DNA from: Saprospira grandis
Lineage (GTDB): Bacteria; Bacteroidota; Bacteroidia; Chitinophagales; Saprospiraceae
Reading direction: 5' to 3'
Assembly (NCBI RefSeq): GCF_027594745.1
Contig: NZ_CP110854.1
Location: 3,117,501 to 3,181,500, forward strand
DNA length: 64,000 nucleotides
Below the pieces are notes generated by a model. It was not told the origin of the DNA, searched no databases, and saw nothing but the letters and a program-made list of their open reading frames with translations. Made by a program: the position numbers and the translations under genes. This document shows positions 44,272-53,272 of the stretch, piece after piece; position 1 is the stretch's first letter; every line of letters begins with the position of its first letter.

Positions 44272-47200
44272 CTAGTTTACCTCTACCCAACCGCCAGCTT
44301 TATTGGCAAAAATGCTATGGTCATACATGGCCTCACAAGACTGATGAGGCAGGTAAAAGCGGCCCTTATAGGCAGCATTCAAGTAAATTTTGAAGGTCAT
44401 TTTTTGGCCTGCGCCCAAATCAAAGAAGCTATACACCCGATCATCGCGAATATCCTGATAATCGGCTCGGCTATTGCCTGCGCCCAAAGCGGCATTCATG
44501 CGGTTAGACAAAATCTCCCAACCGGCGGGAAAAACCTGCTCTAGGGCCAGTTCTTCATAGCGGCCTCTTTGGCCAGGGTTGGCCACCTCTACAATCGCAA
44601 TAAAGTCGGTCCCTTGCTTAATTTGTTTAATATCGAGCTTTTTGCCCTCCAAATCTTGGTAGTTTACCGTCAATTTAAGGTCATTGCTAATTTCTTCAGT
44701 TTCATCTTGCAGGGCTTGTCCCTCTAGCAAAACCTGAACAAAAAGCGGCCCTCCTCCAGTATTTTTCACCTTGAGGGCTTCGGCTTGGCTACCAACGGGC
44801 AAGTCCGTTTCAAAAATGGGGGCTTCTTCCAAGCTCGCACTTTCGTTGAGCTGGGCAAAGCTAAAGCTATAGCTATTTTTGGCCTGAGCACCTCCTTTTT
44901 GTTGTTTGACAAAATCGGCTGCGGCCAAAAGGGCGTAGGCGGTAGACTGCGTAGAGTACCAGCGATCTGAGCTGAGTTTTTGGGCCAATTGCTGCAAGAC
45001 TTTGGCGGCCTCGGTTTTTTGTCCCAAACGGTTGAGCGTTTCTAGAATCATGGCCTCATCTCGAAGGTCAGAGCCGTAGGTGTAGCTCATTTCTCGGTAG
45101 CTACCGACTTCTTTTGGCAGGTTTTTGCTCATGTTTTTGGCCAATTGGCTATTGCCCGTCAGGGCGTAGGCTGCGGCCAAGCGCCATTTGGCATTGCTAG
45201 GGAGCAAAGGCTGATTGCGAAGCAAGTTCATGGCCGCCAACTCCGATTTACCGGCTAGGGCCAAGGTATACAGACGATAAGCTTGCATCAAAGGGGCGTT
45301 AGCCTGTTGGTTGAGCTGTTCGCCTCTGGGCATTCTCCAAATGCGAGACATACTCTTTTGGTAATTGCTCCAGTTGTCGAGCATGGCTTGAGGAACCAAA
45401 TAGCCCTCTTTTTTGGCTGCCAACAAAAAGTGTCCAGCATAACTACTGCCCCATTCAGAGGCTTCGTTTCCACCAGGCCAGTAGGCAAAACCACCCGTGG
45501 CAGTTTGGAAGCGGGCCAAACGCTTAATGGCCGCTTTTACATTTTGCTCGACTTCGGCCGATTCTTTTTTGCTTAATGGCATGAGCGAGCCCAAATACAA
45601 TTGCGCAAAAACAGCAGAAACAGTTTGCTCAACGCAGCCATAGGGGTAGCGTTTGAGGTAGTGCAATCGCTTTTGCAGATTGAGGGCGGGAATACGAGAA
45701 AGCTCTAGGCTAGCGCGGTTGGTGCCAGGCATTCCAATGCGGGCCAGTGACTCTTCCCAGTTTTCGCCGGGCTGCAAGACGGCCGCATAGGTTTTGCTAA
45801 TCCGTGGGTTGGGGTTGCGTACTTGGACCTCTAGCTCATAGCTAGCTGTTTTACCAGCAGCTTGGGCCACTACCTTAATTTTGGCTACGCCCAAACCTTC
45901 TGCGGCCTCAATATCAAAGGATAGCATTTGCTCTCCAACTTGATCAAAGCGGAGTTTTTTGCTTTTCTCTCCTTTAATCTGTAGTAATTCATTGGTCTCT
46001 AGACGAACCTCTACATCCTTAATGCCTTTTTCCATAGCAAAAACGGTAACGGGAAGGGCCAAGCGTTCCTTGGGCGATAGCACTCTAGGTAAGGAGGCCA
46101 AAGTCATAAGGTCCTTACGTACAGGAGTTGTTTTTTCCGCCTGTCCATAAGCAGCATCTTGGGCCGCCACCAACATAGTCCGAACCGAACCGATGTAGTT
46201 CGGAATTTTCACTTGATGTTCGGCTTTGGCTCCAGCTTTTAGCTCAAAAGGGCCTAAATAGCGAACCATAGGTTTAAAGCGGTTGGCTTTCTTGGCTTGG
46301 GCGGGGTCAATGCCGCTACCCCCACCAATAGTAATGATTCGATCTAGTTGTTGGCCAAAGGCACCCAAAACTTGCTCATAGAGGTCCCATGTTTTTACGC
46401 CTAGGGCTTCCTTTTTATAGAATTCGGGCCAAAGATCAGGCGTTTTGAAGCGAGTGAGGTCGAGTAAGCCCTCATCTACCATGGCAATAGTGTAGGTCAT
46501 TGGGCGGCCTTTGGCCTCTTGGACCTTAATGCTAACGGTACTATTGGGCTGTAATTTACTAGGCATTTCTAGTTTGGGCTCTAGGCGAGTGGCGGGATCT
46601 TCTACACGGATTGGAATGACCCCATAGCTGCGGATAAGCAGGTCGTTGAGGCTATTCTGATGAGGTTGGACCAAGCTAATGTGCGCATAAATGGTGGGGC
46701 TCATTTGGCCATTCACCTTAAAGCGAATCTCTTGGATGCCCTTGGGGTTATCCTGAATCTTAATCCAGCGATGTTCCAAAATCTTTTTGCCATTTTCTAA
46801 GCTCAAAAGGGCACGGCCCGTTTTGCCAGCGGGCAATTGAAGGACCACCTCTTCGCCAGGGGCATAGACCTCCTTGTCTGCAGAAAAAGCAAGCATACTA
46901 GCGGCAGAACGATTACCAAAATCGCTATCATCCCAAGGCGAACCGGCATAGAAGAAGTCTCCAGTACAGTGTCCGCTGCTTTCTTCGGTAATTCGGACCA
47001 TATAGCGGCCCCATTCTTCGGGTGTAACTTGATAGAGGGCTTTACCCTGGGCATCTGTGGTCAATTCTATGGTAGAAATAGCCCCTTTGTGGTAGCTACT
47101 GCTAAAACGAGAAAGGTTTTCATAGCCATTGTCCCACCACCAGCGCCAGTCTAGGCGATAGAGTCCAACTTTGACCTTTCGGTTGGCTAGGGGCTGCCCA

Positions 47201-49938
47201 TTTTGGTCCAGCACCACTAAGTTGATTTTATTGCCATCTTTTACCTTGAGCGTTTTACGTCCCCCAGCATCTCTGGGGATCTCAATACCGACATAGGCCG
47301 TAAAGGGAGAAAAAGGCATAGAGAAATTATCGACGCTAAAGTCTCCACCAGATTCAAAGGCGCGTACATTAAAGCCTGCGCGGAGTTTACCCGCAGGTAG
47401 GGCCTCCATTTTGATTTCGCCCTGAAGTTGGGCAAAGCCCTGTTCGTTTAGGCTGGCATCAAAGATAGTAAAAGGGCTGCGGCTATAGTTAAGGCGAGTA
47501 GGATCATCAAAAACAAAGTCGGGATATTGCTCAAAATCAGTAGGCATGGGCTCTAGGCTCATTTGTACTCGGCTACGGATTTTGGCCGCAGGGGCGCCAT
47601 GTAGCCATTTCACTTTGAGGTCGGCCTTAAGTTCTCGGTCTTCAGCCATGAGTTCCTCTTTTCCAAGGTCCAAGTCAATTTTGAGACGGTTGGGTTTTAC
47701 CGTTTCAATCATGATTCTTTTGCTAAAGTTGAGTCCACCAGCGGCTACTTCCGCCGACCAGTTTCCGGTGGGGGCATTGTCTTCGGTCTTTATCTTAAAG
47801 CTATAGACGCCATTGAGGTGTTGCCCTTCTGTGCGGCTATAAACAATTTGTCCGCGAGGGTTGCGCAATTGCAGTTTTAGGGGATATTGCATGGGCAGGG
47901 GCTCTTCTTTGCTTTCCAAAACTACGGTTAAGAACAAAGAATCACCGGGGCGCCAAACGCCTCTTTCTCCATACAAGCTTCCTTTTAGGCCCTTAACGGT
48001 TTGGCTGCGGCTACCGCCTACTTCAAAGCGGCTTAGCGAAAGGTTGCCGCCTTTAGGCATGCGCAAATAGCCTTTTTGCTTATTGTATTCGGCAACGACC
48101 AAGCTAGGTTCATATTTGGTGGTCGTTTTGGCAAAGCCATCACTATCTGTTTGTAGTTCGGCCATCAGTTGCTGAAAACGGTCATAGATTTTAACGGTAG
48201 CTCGGCCAATCGGCTCGGTAGTTCTTAGATCGGTTAGGGCAACAAGCACTTCTTTATTCGGTCCTCTTTTGGCAATCATTCCAATATCGGAGGCCAAGAG
48301 GTTGCGGCGAACAAAGCGGCTATAATTATAATAGTCGTCTGTACAAGGGTCATTTCGGCGGCTATAGTTGTAGCTATAGAATTCGGGCCGTTCAAAAAAG
48401 CTAATGAGCTCTTGGCTTTCTTCATCTTCCTCATAAAGTGCTTGGGTGCTTTCTAGGCCCAAAGAGGCCGAAGCGCCACAACCAAAGGCTTGGTATTCTT
48501 TTCTAAAGGCAATAGCCACCTGATAAATAGCGCCTGGCTCTTGCTTAATGAGTTCGTCTAGGGCCAAGGCGTAGCGGGTCCATTCATTGGGGTTGGCATT
48601 GGGGGCTAGCTCTTGCAAAGAGACTCTTTTTTGGGCCACCACTCTGCCCATATAATTGAGGTATTCATCATTGAGGTCATTGTTTTGCAAAAATTGCAAT
48701 ACATTATTTTCATAAACCTTAATGACCTGCACATCTACCGCCTTGAGGTTGATGGCCTCAAAGGGGAAAAATAGCCCTTTGTTGTTGGGCAAAATGCTTC
48801 CTCGGCCCAATAAACGAACAGCAGGCTGTGCAGAGCGGAGCGCTAGGCTAAATTCTGCTTCTCCCTTGAGCTTATCTCCAGAAAAAGAGCGAATTCCCTC
48901 ATTGAGGACCAACTTAAAGTCGCCCGTCGTATTTTTATTTCTAGGAATACATTTGAGCTCGTTCTTTTCAACAAAAATGTCAAAACGACGGCTCACCTCA
49001 TAGTCCGACTGAAAAATGCTGATATAATCTAGTTCTCGCAAACTGTTATTTGGCAGAATAGCATTATTATTAAGTGTTGGTGTAGTGTATTGCGCCAAGG
49101 GCTGAGAAAACTGAATAGAAAAGTAGGGATAGCCTGATTCATCATTCAATACCTTGACTTGGGCCACAGTAAACAGCTCAGAAGGCATACTGATGGTATC
49201 TACGCCCTTTTTATCTAGGCCCAAAGCTTGTCCGTCCCAGCGCAAAAAGAGTTGGCCATCTTCGCCGCCTTTTTTGAGCTGAATATTTTTGACAGTAAAC
49301 TGATGGGTTCTTTGGTCGGCCAAATGTTTCCAGACCAGCTCTAGGTTTTCTTGGCCCGGATAATCTAGCTGCAAGAGTTGCTGCACCAGTTCGGGGCTAG
49401 CCACATCGGCGGTATAAAGGGCGCCTTCTAGCTCTAGTTGATCGGCCTGATTGGCATCTGGAATAAAAATCCGTTGGCTGCTAATTTCAAAATCTTGGGG
49501 CAGGGCCTTAAAGGCGAATTTAAAGTTTTCTAGGCCCTCGGGTAGCTTTTTAAACAGCTTTTTGAGGTCTAAAACACCCCGAAAGCTTTGCTTTTGGGGT
49601 AGGTTTTCTGCGGGCTCAAAGCGTAGCGTAGCGGCGTCTTCCCAAAAAAGTTTTCCTTTTAGGGCGGGCTCAAAGCTCAGCAGATCGGCATTGGCGGCTT
49701 GGCCAATTTGGGCCTTGCTGGCCAAATCGGAAGAAAAGCGAATGCGGATGGGGTCGGCTGCAGAAATCAGGCCGGCGGTATAGGCCGAAATATAGTTTTT
49801 GTAGGATTCATCGGCTGCTTGAAACAGCTCTTCTTCTGTGGGCGGCTTGTTTTTTTTGCTACAAGCAGAAAGGCCAAACAGTAAAAATCCCGAGAGCAGT
49901 AGACTGCTCCAAAATAAAGGGGAGATAAGTTGACGCAT
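44272..49938 (-). CDS. Alpha-2-macroglobulin family lipoprotein (YfhM-like)
   Basis: 1888 residues, lipoprotein signal ending LFGLSAC. Bacterial alpha-2-macroglobulins trap attacking proteases: cleavage of a bait region exposes a thioester that captures them. MG beta-sandwich domains fill the first 1300 residues (RLGRGS-type and GVWRPGDSLFLTVVLES motifs). The thioester motif is intact as YGCVEQT with Cys1435, followed by the alpha-helical thioester domain (GGFAYWPGGNEASEWGSSYAGHFL) and C-terminal receptor-like beta domains. It is probably anchored on the periplasmic side of a membrane. Bacterial copies often sit beside pbpC (PBP1c); no such gene is here. Confidence 0.92.
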   Translation of the reverse strand: MRQLISPLFWSSLLLSGFLLFGLSACSKKNKPPTEEELFQAADESYKNYISAYTAGLISAADPIRIRFSSDLASKAQIGQAANADLLSFEPALKGKLFWEDAATLRFEPAENLPQKQSFRGVLDLKKLFKKLPEGLENFKFAFKALPQDFEISSQRIFIPDANQADQLELEGALYTADVASPELVQQLLQLDYPGQENLELVWKHLADQRTHQFTVKNIQLKKGGEDGQLFLRWDGQALGLDKKGVDTISMPSELFTVAQVKVLNDESGYPYFSIQFSQPLAQYTTPTLNNNAILPNNSLRELDYISIFQSDYEVSRRFDIFVEKNELKCIPRNKNTTGDFKLVLNEGIRSFSGDKLKGEAEFSLALRSAQPAVRLLGRGSILPNNKGLFFPFEAINLKAVDVQVIKVYENNVLQFLQNNDLNDEYLNYMGRVVAQKRVSLQELAPNANPNEWTRYALALDELIKQEPGAIYQVAIAFRKEYQAFGCGASASLGLESTQALYEEDEESQELISFFERPEFYSYNYSRRNDPCTDDYYNYSRFVRRNLLASDIGMIAKRGPNKEVLVALTDLRTTEPIGRATVKIYDRFQQLMAELQTDSDGFAKTTTKYEPSLVVAEYNKQKGYLRMPKGGNLSLSRFEVGGSRSQTVKGLKGSLYGERGVWRPGDSLFLTVVLESKEEPLPMQYPLKLQLRNPRGQIVYSRTEGQHLNGVYSFKIKTEDNAPTGNWSAEVAAGGLNFSKRIMIETVKPNRLKIDLDLGKEELMAEDRELKADLKVKWLHGAPAAKIRSRVQMSLEPMPTDFEQYPDFVFDDPTRLNYSRSPFTIFDASLNEQGFAQLQGEIKMEALPAGKLRAGFNVRAFESGGDFSVDNFSMPFSPFTAYVGIEIPRDAGGRKTLKVKDGNKINLVVLDQNGQPLANRKVKVGLYRLDWRWWWDNGYENLSRFSSSYHKGAISTIELTTDAQGKALYQVTPEEWGRYMVRITEESSGHCTGDFFYAGSPWDDSDFGNRSAASMLAFSADKEVYAPGEEVVLQLPAGKTGRALLSLENGKKILEHRWIKIQDNPKGIQEIRFKVNGQMSPTIYAHISLVQPHQNSLNDLLIRSYGVIPIRVEDPATRLEPKLEMPSKLQPNSTVSIKVQEAKGRPMTYTIAMVDEGLLDLTRFKTPDLWPEFYKKEALGVKTWDLYEQVLGAFGQQLDRIITIGGGSGIDPAQAKKANRFKPMVRYLGPFELKAGAKAEHQVKIPNYIGSVRTMLVAAQDAAYGQAEKTTPVRKDLMTLASLPRVLSPKERLALPVTVFAMEKGIKDVEVRLETNELLQIKGEKSKKLRFDQVGEQMLSFDIEAAEGLGVAKIKVVAQAAGKTASYELEVQVRNPNPRISKTYAAVLQPGENWEESLARIGMPGTNRASLELSRIPALNLQKRLHYLKRYPYGCVEQTVSAVFAQLYLGSLMPLSKKESAEVEQNVKAAIKRLARFQTATGGFAYWPGGNEASEWGSSYAGHFLLAAKKEGYLVPQAMLDNWSNYQKSMSRIWRMPRGEQLNQQANAPLMQAYRLYTLALAGKSELAAMNLLRNQPLLPSNAKWRLAAAYALTGNSQLAKNMSKNLPKEVGSYREMSYTYGSDLRDEAMILETLNRLGQKTEAAKVLQQLAQKLSSDRWYSTQSTAYALLAAADFVKQQKGGAQAKNSYSFSFAQLNESASLEEAPIFETDLPVGSQAEALKVKNTGGGPLFVQVLLEGQALQDETEEISNDLKLTVNYQDLEGKKLDIKQIKQGTDFIAIVEVANPGQRGRYEELALEQVFPAGWEILSNRMNAALGAGNSRADYQDIRDDRVYSFFDLGAGQKMTFKIYLNAAYKGRFYLPHQSCEAMYDHSIFANKAGGWVEVN

Positions 49939-49974
49939 GGGTAAGTATAATAGAGGTTAAGAAAGTTTTGTTTT

Positions 49975-50100
49975 GGGGCTGCCCCGCCCTTTGGGCGGGT
50001 CGGGCTGTGTCGTGGCTCGCAGGTCTGCTCGGCCCTTCGCAAAAAAACAAGTTTTTTGCTTGGTCTGCGGCTTCGCCGCACCACTTTCCATCCCTCAGCC
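49975..50100 (+). repeat. Dispersed GC-rich structured element, copy 16 (forward, subfamily B)
   Basis: GGGGCTGCCCC left arm with CCCGCC/GGGCGG, central hairpin GCAAAAAAAC/GTTTTTTGC, right end CCATCCCTCAGCC. The long-range pair is the unusual GTGG/CCAC, both sides differing from other B copies. It faces copy 17 across about 180 bp of GC hairpins and spacer. Confidence 0.87.
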
Positions 50101-50280
50101 AGGCGCTGCGCGCCTAGGCGGCGGCTTTGCCGCCTTTTTGGCCAGGGCCTTAGTTAATTAAGATAAAGCGATTCCTTTAGAATCTAAACAGAACGTCCTT
50201 TTATCTGCCCCGAAGCGAAGAAAAAAGGCCCAGGCGGGCCAGAATAGGCGGCGCAGCCGCCTTGGCCCCAAGGGCCAAAT

Positions 50281-50408
50281 GGCCCAGCGCTGCGGAGCGG
50301 GTGGCCGAAGGCCAGACCAAGCCAGCGAAGCTGGCGAAGGGCCGAGCGAATAGCGAGCCCCGCAGCATAGCGGCGGCCGCCCCGCTGAAAAGGGCGGCCG
50401 CGGGCCCC
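50281..50408 (-). repeat. Dispersed GC-rich structured element, copy 17 (reverse, subfamily A)
   Basis: GGCCCAGCGCTGCGGAGCGGG to GCGGGCCCC then AAA. Long-range pair CGGG/CCCG; central hairpin GCCAGC/GCTGGC. With copy 16 it forms a large head-to-head pair between the macroglobulin and marC genes. Confidence 0.86.
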
Positions 50409-50416
50409 AAATCCAA

Positions 50417-50986
50417 CTAGTTAATCAAACCACCCACATTAGAGGCAAATAGTTTGATGGAAATGGCTAAAAGAATGACGCCAAAGACCTTTCGAATCAC
50501 GTTCAGGCCCGATTGGCCCAGCAATTTTTCGATGCGGCCAGAGAGTTTGAGGACCGCATAGACCACAATCAGATTAACGATAATGGCAATAATAATATTG
50601 GGTAGGGCGTACTCTGCCCGCAAAGAAAGCAGAGAGGTCATGGTCCCGGCCCCCGCAATCAGGGGAAAGGCAATGGGCACAATTGAGGCCGTTTCGGGGG
50701 CATCTTCCTTATAAATTTGTATGCCCAGCACCATCTCGATGGCCAAGAAAAAGATCACAAAAGCACCCGCCACCGCAAAAGAACTGACATCAATACCAAT
50801 GAGATTGAGAATTTCTTCTCCCACAAATAAAAAGGCAATCATGATAATTCCTGCCACCAAACTCGCCTTTTCGGATTGAATATGGCCCACCTTTTTGCGC
50901 AGGTCCAAAATGATCGGGATACTACCAATAATATCAATTACCGCAAATAAAATCATACTAGCCGTAAAGGCATCCTTGAAATTCAT
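50417..50986 (-). CDS. MarC family integral membrane protein
   Basis: 189 residues from ATG 50986 (a TTG two codons upstream is rejected). Six hydrophobic helices and MarC/UPF0056 signatures: FAVIDIIGSIPIILDLRKK, then IVPIAFPLIAGAGTMTSLLSL. An inner-membrane protein; early links of MarC to antibiotic resistance were not confirmed and its function is uncertain. Confidence 0.88.
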   Translation of the reverse strand: MNFKDAFTASMILFAVIDIIGSIPIILDLRKKVGHIQSEKASLVAGIIMIAFLFVGEEILNLIGIDVSSFAVAGAFVIFFLAIEMVLGIQIYKEDAPETASIVPIAFPLIAGAGTMTSLLSLRAEYALPNIIIAIIVNLIVVYAVLKLSGRIEKLLGQSGLNVIRKVFGVILLAISIKLFASNVGGLIN

Positions 50987-51176
50987 AAACAATTGTTTTA
51001 GAGCTATTTTTTATGCTTACTCAATAGATAGTAAAAAATGAGCGCAAAGCTATAAAAGTCCCTGATTTTCTGCCAGTCATCTACGTTATGATAAACTAAA
51101 GTAAGTCTTAAATTAAGGCTAAGAGAAGGCAATTTGCGGCAGCTCTGTTAAACAAAAATAAAAAAACACTTTTTTA

Positions 51177-51208
51177 TTTGTCTGTCAATTTTTATATTTG
51201 TAAGTTTG
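51177..51208 (+). promoter_or_regulatory. Bacteroidota-type promoter for a candidate small RNA
   Basis: TTTG (51177-51180), 20-base spacer, TAAGTTTG (51201-51208): a full match to the Bacteroidota -33/-7 consensus TTTG-N19/20-TAnnTTTG. A second -7-like TATATTTG lies at 51193-51200. No protein gene follows on this strand. Confidence 0.65.
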
Positions 51209-51210
51209 TA

Positions 51211-51299
51211 CTGTAACTATTACAGGTTCATAATAGTTAGTTAGGTTAATGTATTTTGGCAGAAGCGGGAGGCCTGAGGAGGTCGCCCGCTCTTTTTTT
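51211..51299 (+). ncRNA. Candidate small non-coding RNA (about 85 nt)
   Basis: Just downstream of a consensus promoter are two overlapping, mutually exclusive perfect hairpins: CTGTAA-CTA-TTACAG (51211-51225) and TAACTATT...AATAGTTA (51214-51239). A terminator-like GC stem AGCGGG/CCCGCT (51264-51291) follows, with TCTTTTTTT. No open frame of useful size and no gene follows on the + strand before the convergent etfA end. No known RNA family is recognised. Confidence 0.5.
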
Positions 51300-51319
51300 G
51301 CCCTAACCTGATCAGGGGC

Positions 51320-51359
51320 AAAAAAAATCCCTAGTTGCATAGCAACTAGGGATTTTTTT
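51320..51359. terminator. Bidirectional terminator of etfBA
   Basis: A 13-bp perfect stem AATCCCTAGTTGC with an ATA loop, and A/T-runs of seven or more on each side. It ends the etf operon on the - strand. Confidence 0.9.
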
Positions 51360-51377
51360 ATTGGCTAAAGTAAAGGC

Positions 51378-52337
51378 TTAGTTATTGGCCTTAAATTTAG
51401 CGAGAGCGGCATTGAGTTTGGGCACCACATCGAAGAGGTCGCCAACAACGCCATAATCAGCAGCTTTGAAGAAAGGTGCTTCTGGATCTTTGTTGATCAC
51501 AACGATTACCTTAGATTGGTTCACCCCAGCCAAGTGCTGAATTGCTCCAGAAATACCGATGGCAATGTAAAGCGTGGGACGGATAGCCACCCCAGTTTGG
51601 CCTACATGCTCATGGTGAGGGCGCCAGTGTACATCGGCCACTGGGCGAGAGCAAGCGGTAGCGGCACCAAGTGTACCCGCTAGTTCCTCGATGATTCCCC
51701 AGTTTTCGGGACCTTTCATACCGCGGCCAGCAGAAACCACCAATTCGGCTTCGGGCAAAGGAACGGCACCAGTAACGGTGTTTAATTCTTTTACTGTAAT
51801 GCGGCCAGTAGCGGCATCTAGGCTTACTGATTCAACAGCAACAGCAGCGCCTACCTCAGTGGGGCGGAAGGTATTTCCGGCGATAGTCACTACTTTTTTG
51901 TCTGTTTTGAGGGCATAAGTGGCAAAAGCTTTACCAGAGAATACCCCTTTGCTGATATGCAAACCGCCATCGGCCACAGTAGGAACGCTAGTAGCGGCAG
52001 TCACCAAAGCGGCATCGAAGCGAGCAGCTAGGCGGCCGGCCAAAGACTTTCCAGAAGAAGAGTGAGCAAAAACGATAAGGTCAGCGCCAAATTTATCGGC
52101 CGCTTGGCCCAAAATGCTGGCATAAACCTGAGCGTCAAAATCGTTGCTAGCGTCTACATTGTAAACTTTAGCAGCGCCATAAAGGCCCAAATCGCCAGCG
52201 CCATCGGCTTGGCCAATTGTAAGGGCGATACATTCTGTACCCATAGCTTGGGCAGCCTGATAACCGTAGGCTACGGCCTCTTGGGCAATTTTCTTGATAC
52301 TGCCTGTTAGGCTTTCGGCAAATACTAATACAGCCAT
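51378..52337 (-). CDS. etfA: Electron transfer flavoprotein alpha subunit
   Basis: 319 residues. The C-terminal FAD domain carries AGRGMKGPENWGIIEELA, VGQTGVAIRPTLYIAIGISGAIQHLAG and NKDPEAPFFKAADYGVVGDLFDVVP, the standard ETF-alpha signature. With EtfB it accepts electrons from acyl-CoA dehydrogenases and passes them to the quinone pool through ETF-QO. It follows etfB by 33 bp and shares its transcript, closed by the bidirectional terminator. Confidence 0.95.
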   Translation of the reverse strand: MAVLVFAESLTGSIKKIAQEAVAYGYQAAQAMGTECIALTIGQADGAGDLGLYGAAKVYNVDASNDFDAQVYASILGQAADKFGADLIVFAHSSSGKSLAGRLAARFDAALVTAATSVPTVADGGLHISKGVFSGKAFATYALKTDKKVVTIAGNTFRPTEVGAAVAVESVSLDAATGRITVKELNTVTGAVPLPEAELVVSAGRGMKGPENWGIIEELAGTLGAATACSRPVADVHWRPHHEHVGQTGVAIRPTLYIAIGISGAIQHLAGVNQSKVIVVINKDPEAPFFKAADYGVVGDLFDVVPKLNAALAKFKANN

Positions 52338-52370
52338 AATATATTGAGATAATTTTTGGTCAAGGAAAAA

Positions 52371-53111
52371 TTAGATGACTTTGGCCTCATTGTGCAAAAG
52401 TTGAACGAGTTCGTCCATATTGTCTGCATCAATAAGTTTAACATCGCCTTTTTCGGGCGGGTAGGCATAGCTCACCAATTCGGCACCTACAGCAGCTTCT
52501 ACAGCGGGAACCACTTTGATGGGCTTACGCTTGGCCATCATGATACCGCGCATGTTGGGGATGCGTTGTTCGGCCATTCCTTTGGCGCAGCTCAATACAA
52601 ATGGAGTATCTACAGTAAGTACTTCTTTACCGCCTTCAATATCGCGCTGAACAGTAGCGGTAGTTCCTTCTACGCTCATTTCGATACCATAAGATACGAA
52701 GGGAAGGTCGAGGTATTCAGAAACCATTGCGGGTACTTCAGAACCGTTGTAGTCGATGGTTTCTTTACCAAAGAAAAGAAGGTCAAAACCTTCTGCTTTG
52801 GCGTATTCTGCAATTTGTTTAGCAACAAAAAGCGAAGACTTGGCTTCGGCATCAATGCGTACGGCATTATCGGCACCAATAGCAAGTCCTTTGCGGATCA
52901 CCGCTTCATTTTCTTTGGGACCAACATGCAAAAGGGTAACGGTTCCACCTACTTGCTCCTTGAGCTCGAGGGCGCGCACTAGAGCATACCACTCATCGTA
53001 GGGGTTCATAATAAACTGTACACCATTTTTGTCAAATTGGCTGTTATCTGCCGTAAATTTAATCTTGGCAGTGGTATCAGGTGTCTGGCTAACACACACT
53101 AATAACTTCAT
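52371..53111 (-). CDS. etfB: Electron transfer flavoprotein beta subunit
   Basis: 246 residues from ATG 53111; the 27-residue in-frame upstream extension is non-conserved. Start MKLLVCVSQTPDTTAKI, the AMP-binding region GPKENEAVIRKGLAIGADNAVRI, and LPFVSYGIEMSVEG are typical of ETF-beta. First gene of the etfBA operon. A -7-like TATATTTG lies at 53197-53190 (- strand), about 79 bases upstream, with an 8-bp hairpin between it and the start. Confidence 0.95.
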   Translation of the reverse strand: MKLLVCVSQTPDTTAKIKFTADNSQFDKNGVQFIMNPYDEWYALVRALELKEQVGGTVTLLHVGPKENEAVIRKGLAIGADNAVRIDAEAKSSLFVAKQIAEYAKAEGFDLLFFGKETIDYNGSEVPAMVSEYLDLPFVSYGIEMSVEGTTATVQRDIEGGKEVLTVDTPFVLSCAKGMAEQRIPNMRGIMMAKRKPIKVVPAVEAAVGAELVSYAYPPEKGDVKLIDADNMDELVQLLHNEAKVI

Positions 53112-53142
53112 AGACGTTAGAATTGAAATTATATGATAATTG

Positions 53143-53162
53143 TTGGCCAGCGGGCTGGCCAA
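53143..53162 (-). promoter_or_regulatory. Hairpin in the etfB leader
   Basis: Perfect TTGGCCAG-CGGG-CTGGCCAA stem-loop, 31 bp upstream of the etfB start, preceded on the transcript by an A-rich stretch. It could be a leader structure or operator; no known motif. Confidence 0.4.
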
Positions 53163-53272
53163 ATTTTTTTTTGCTTTTTCGAGCTTCGCCAAATATAGAG
53201 AGTTGAAGCTGAAAATTATAATGCTAAACTACTTTTTTTGTTCACTGAACTATGGGCCAAACTATAGTAAAT

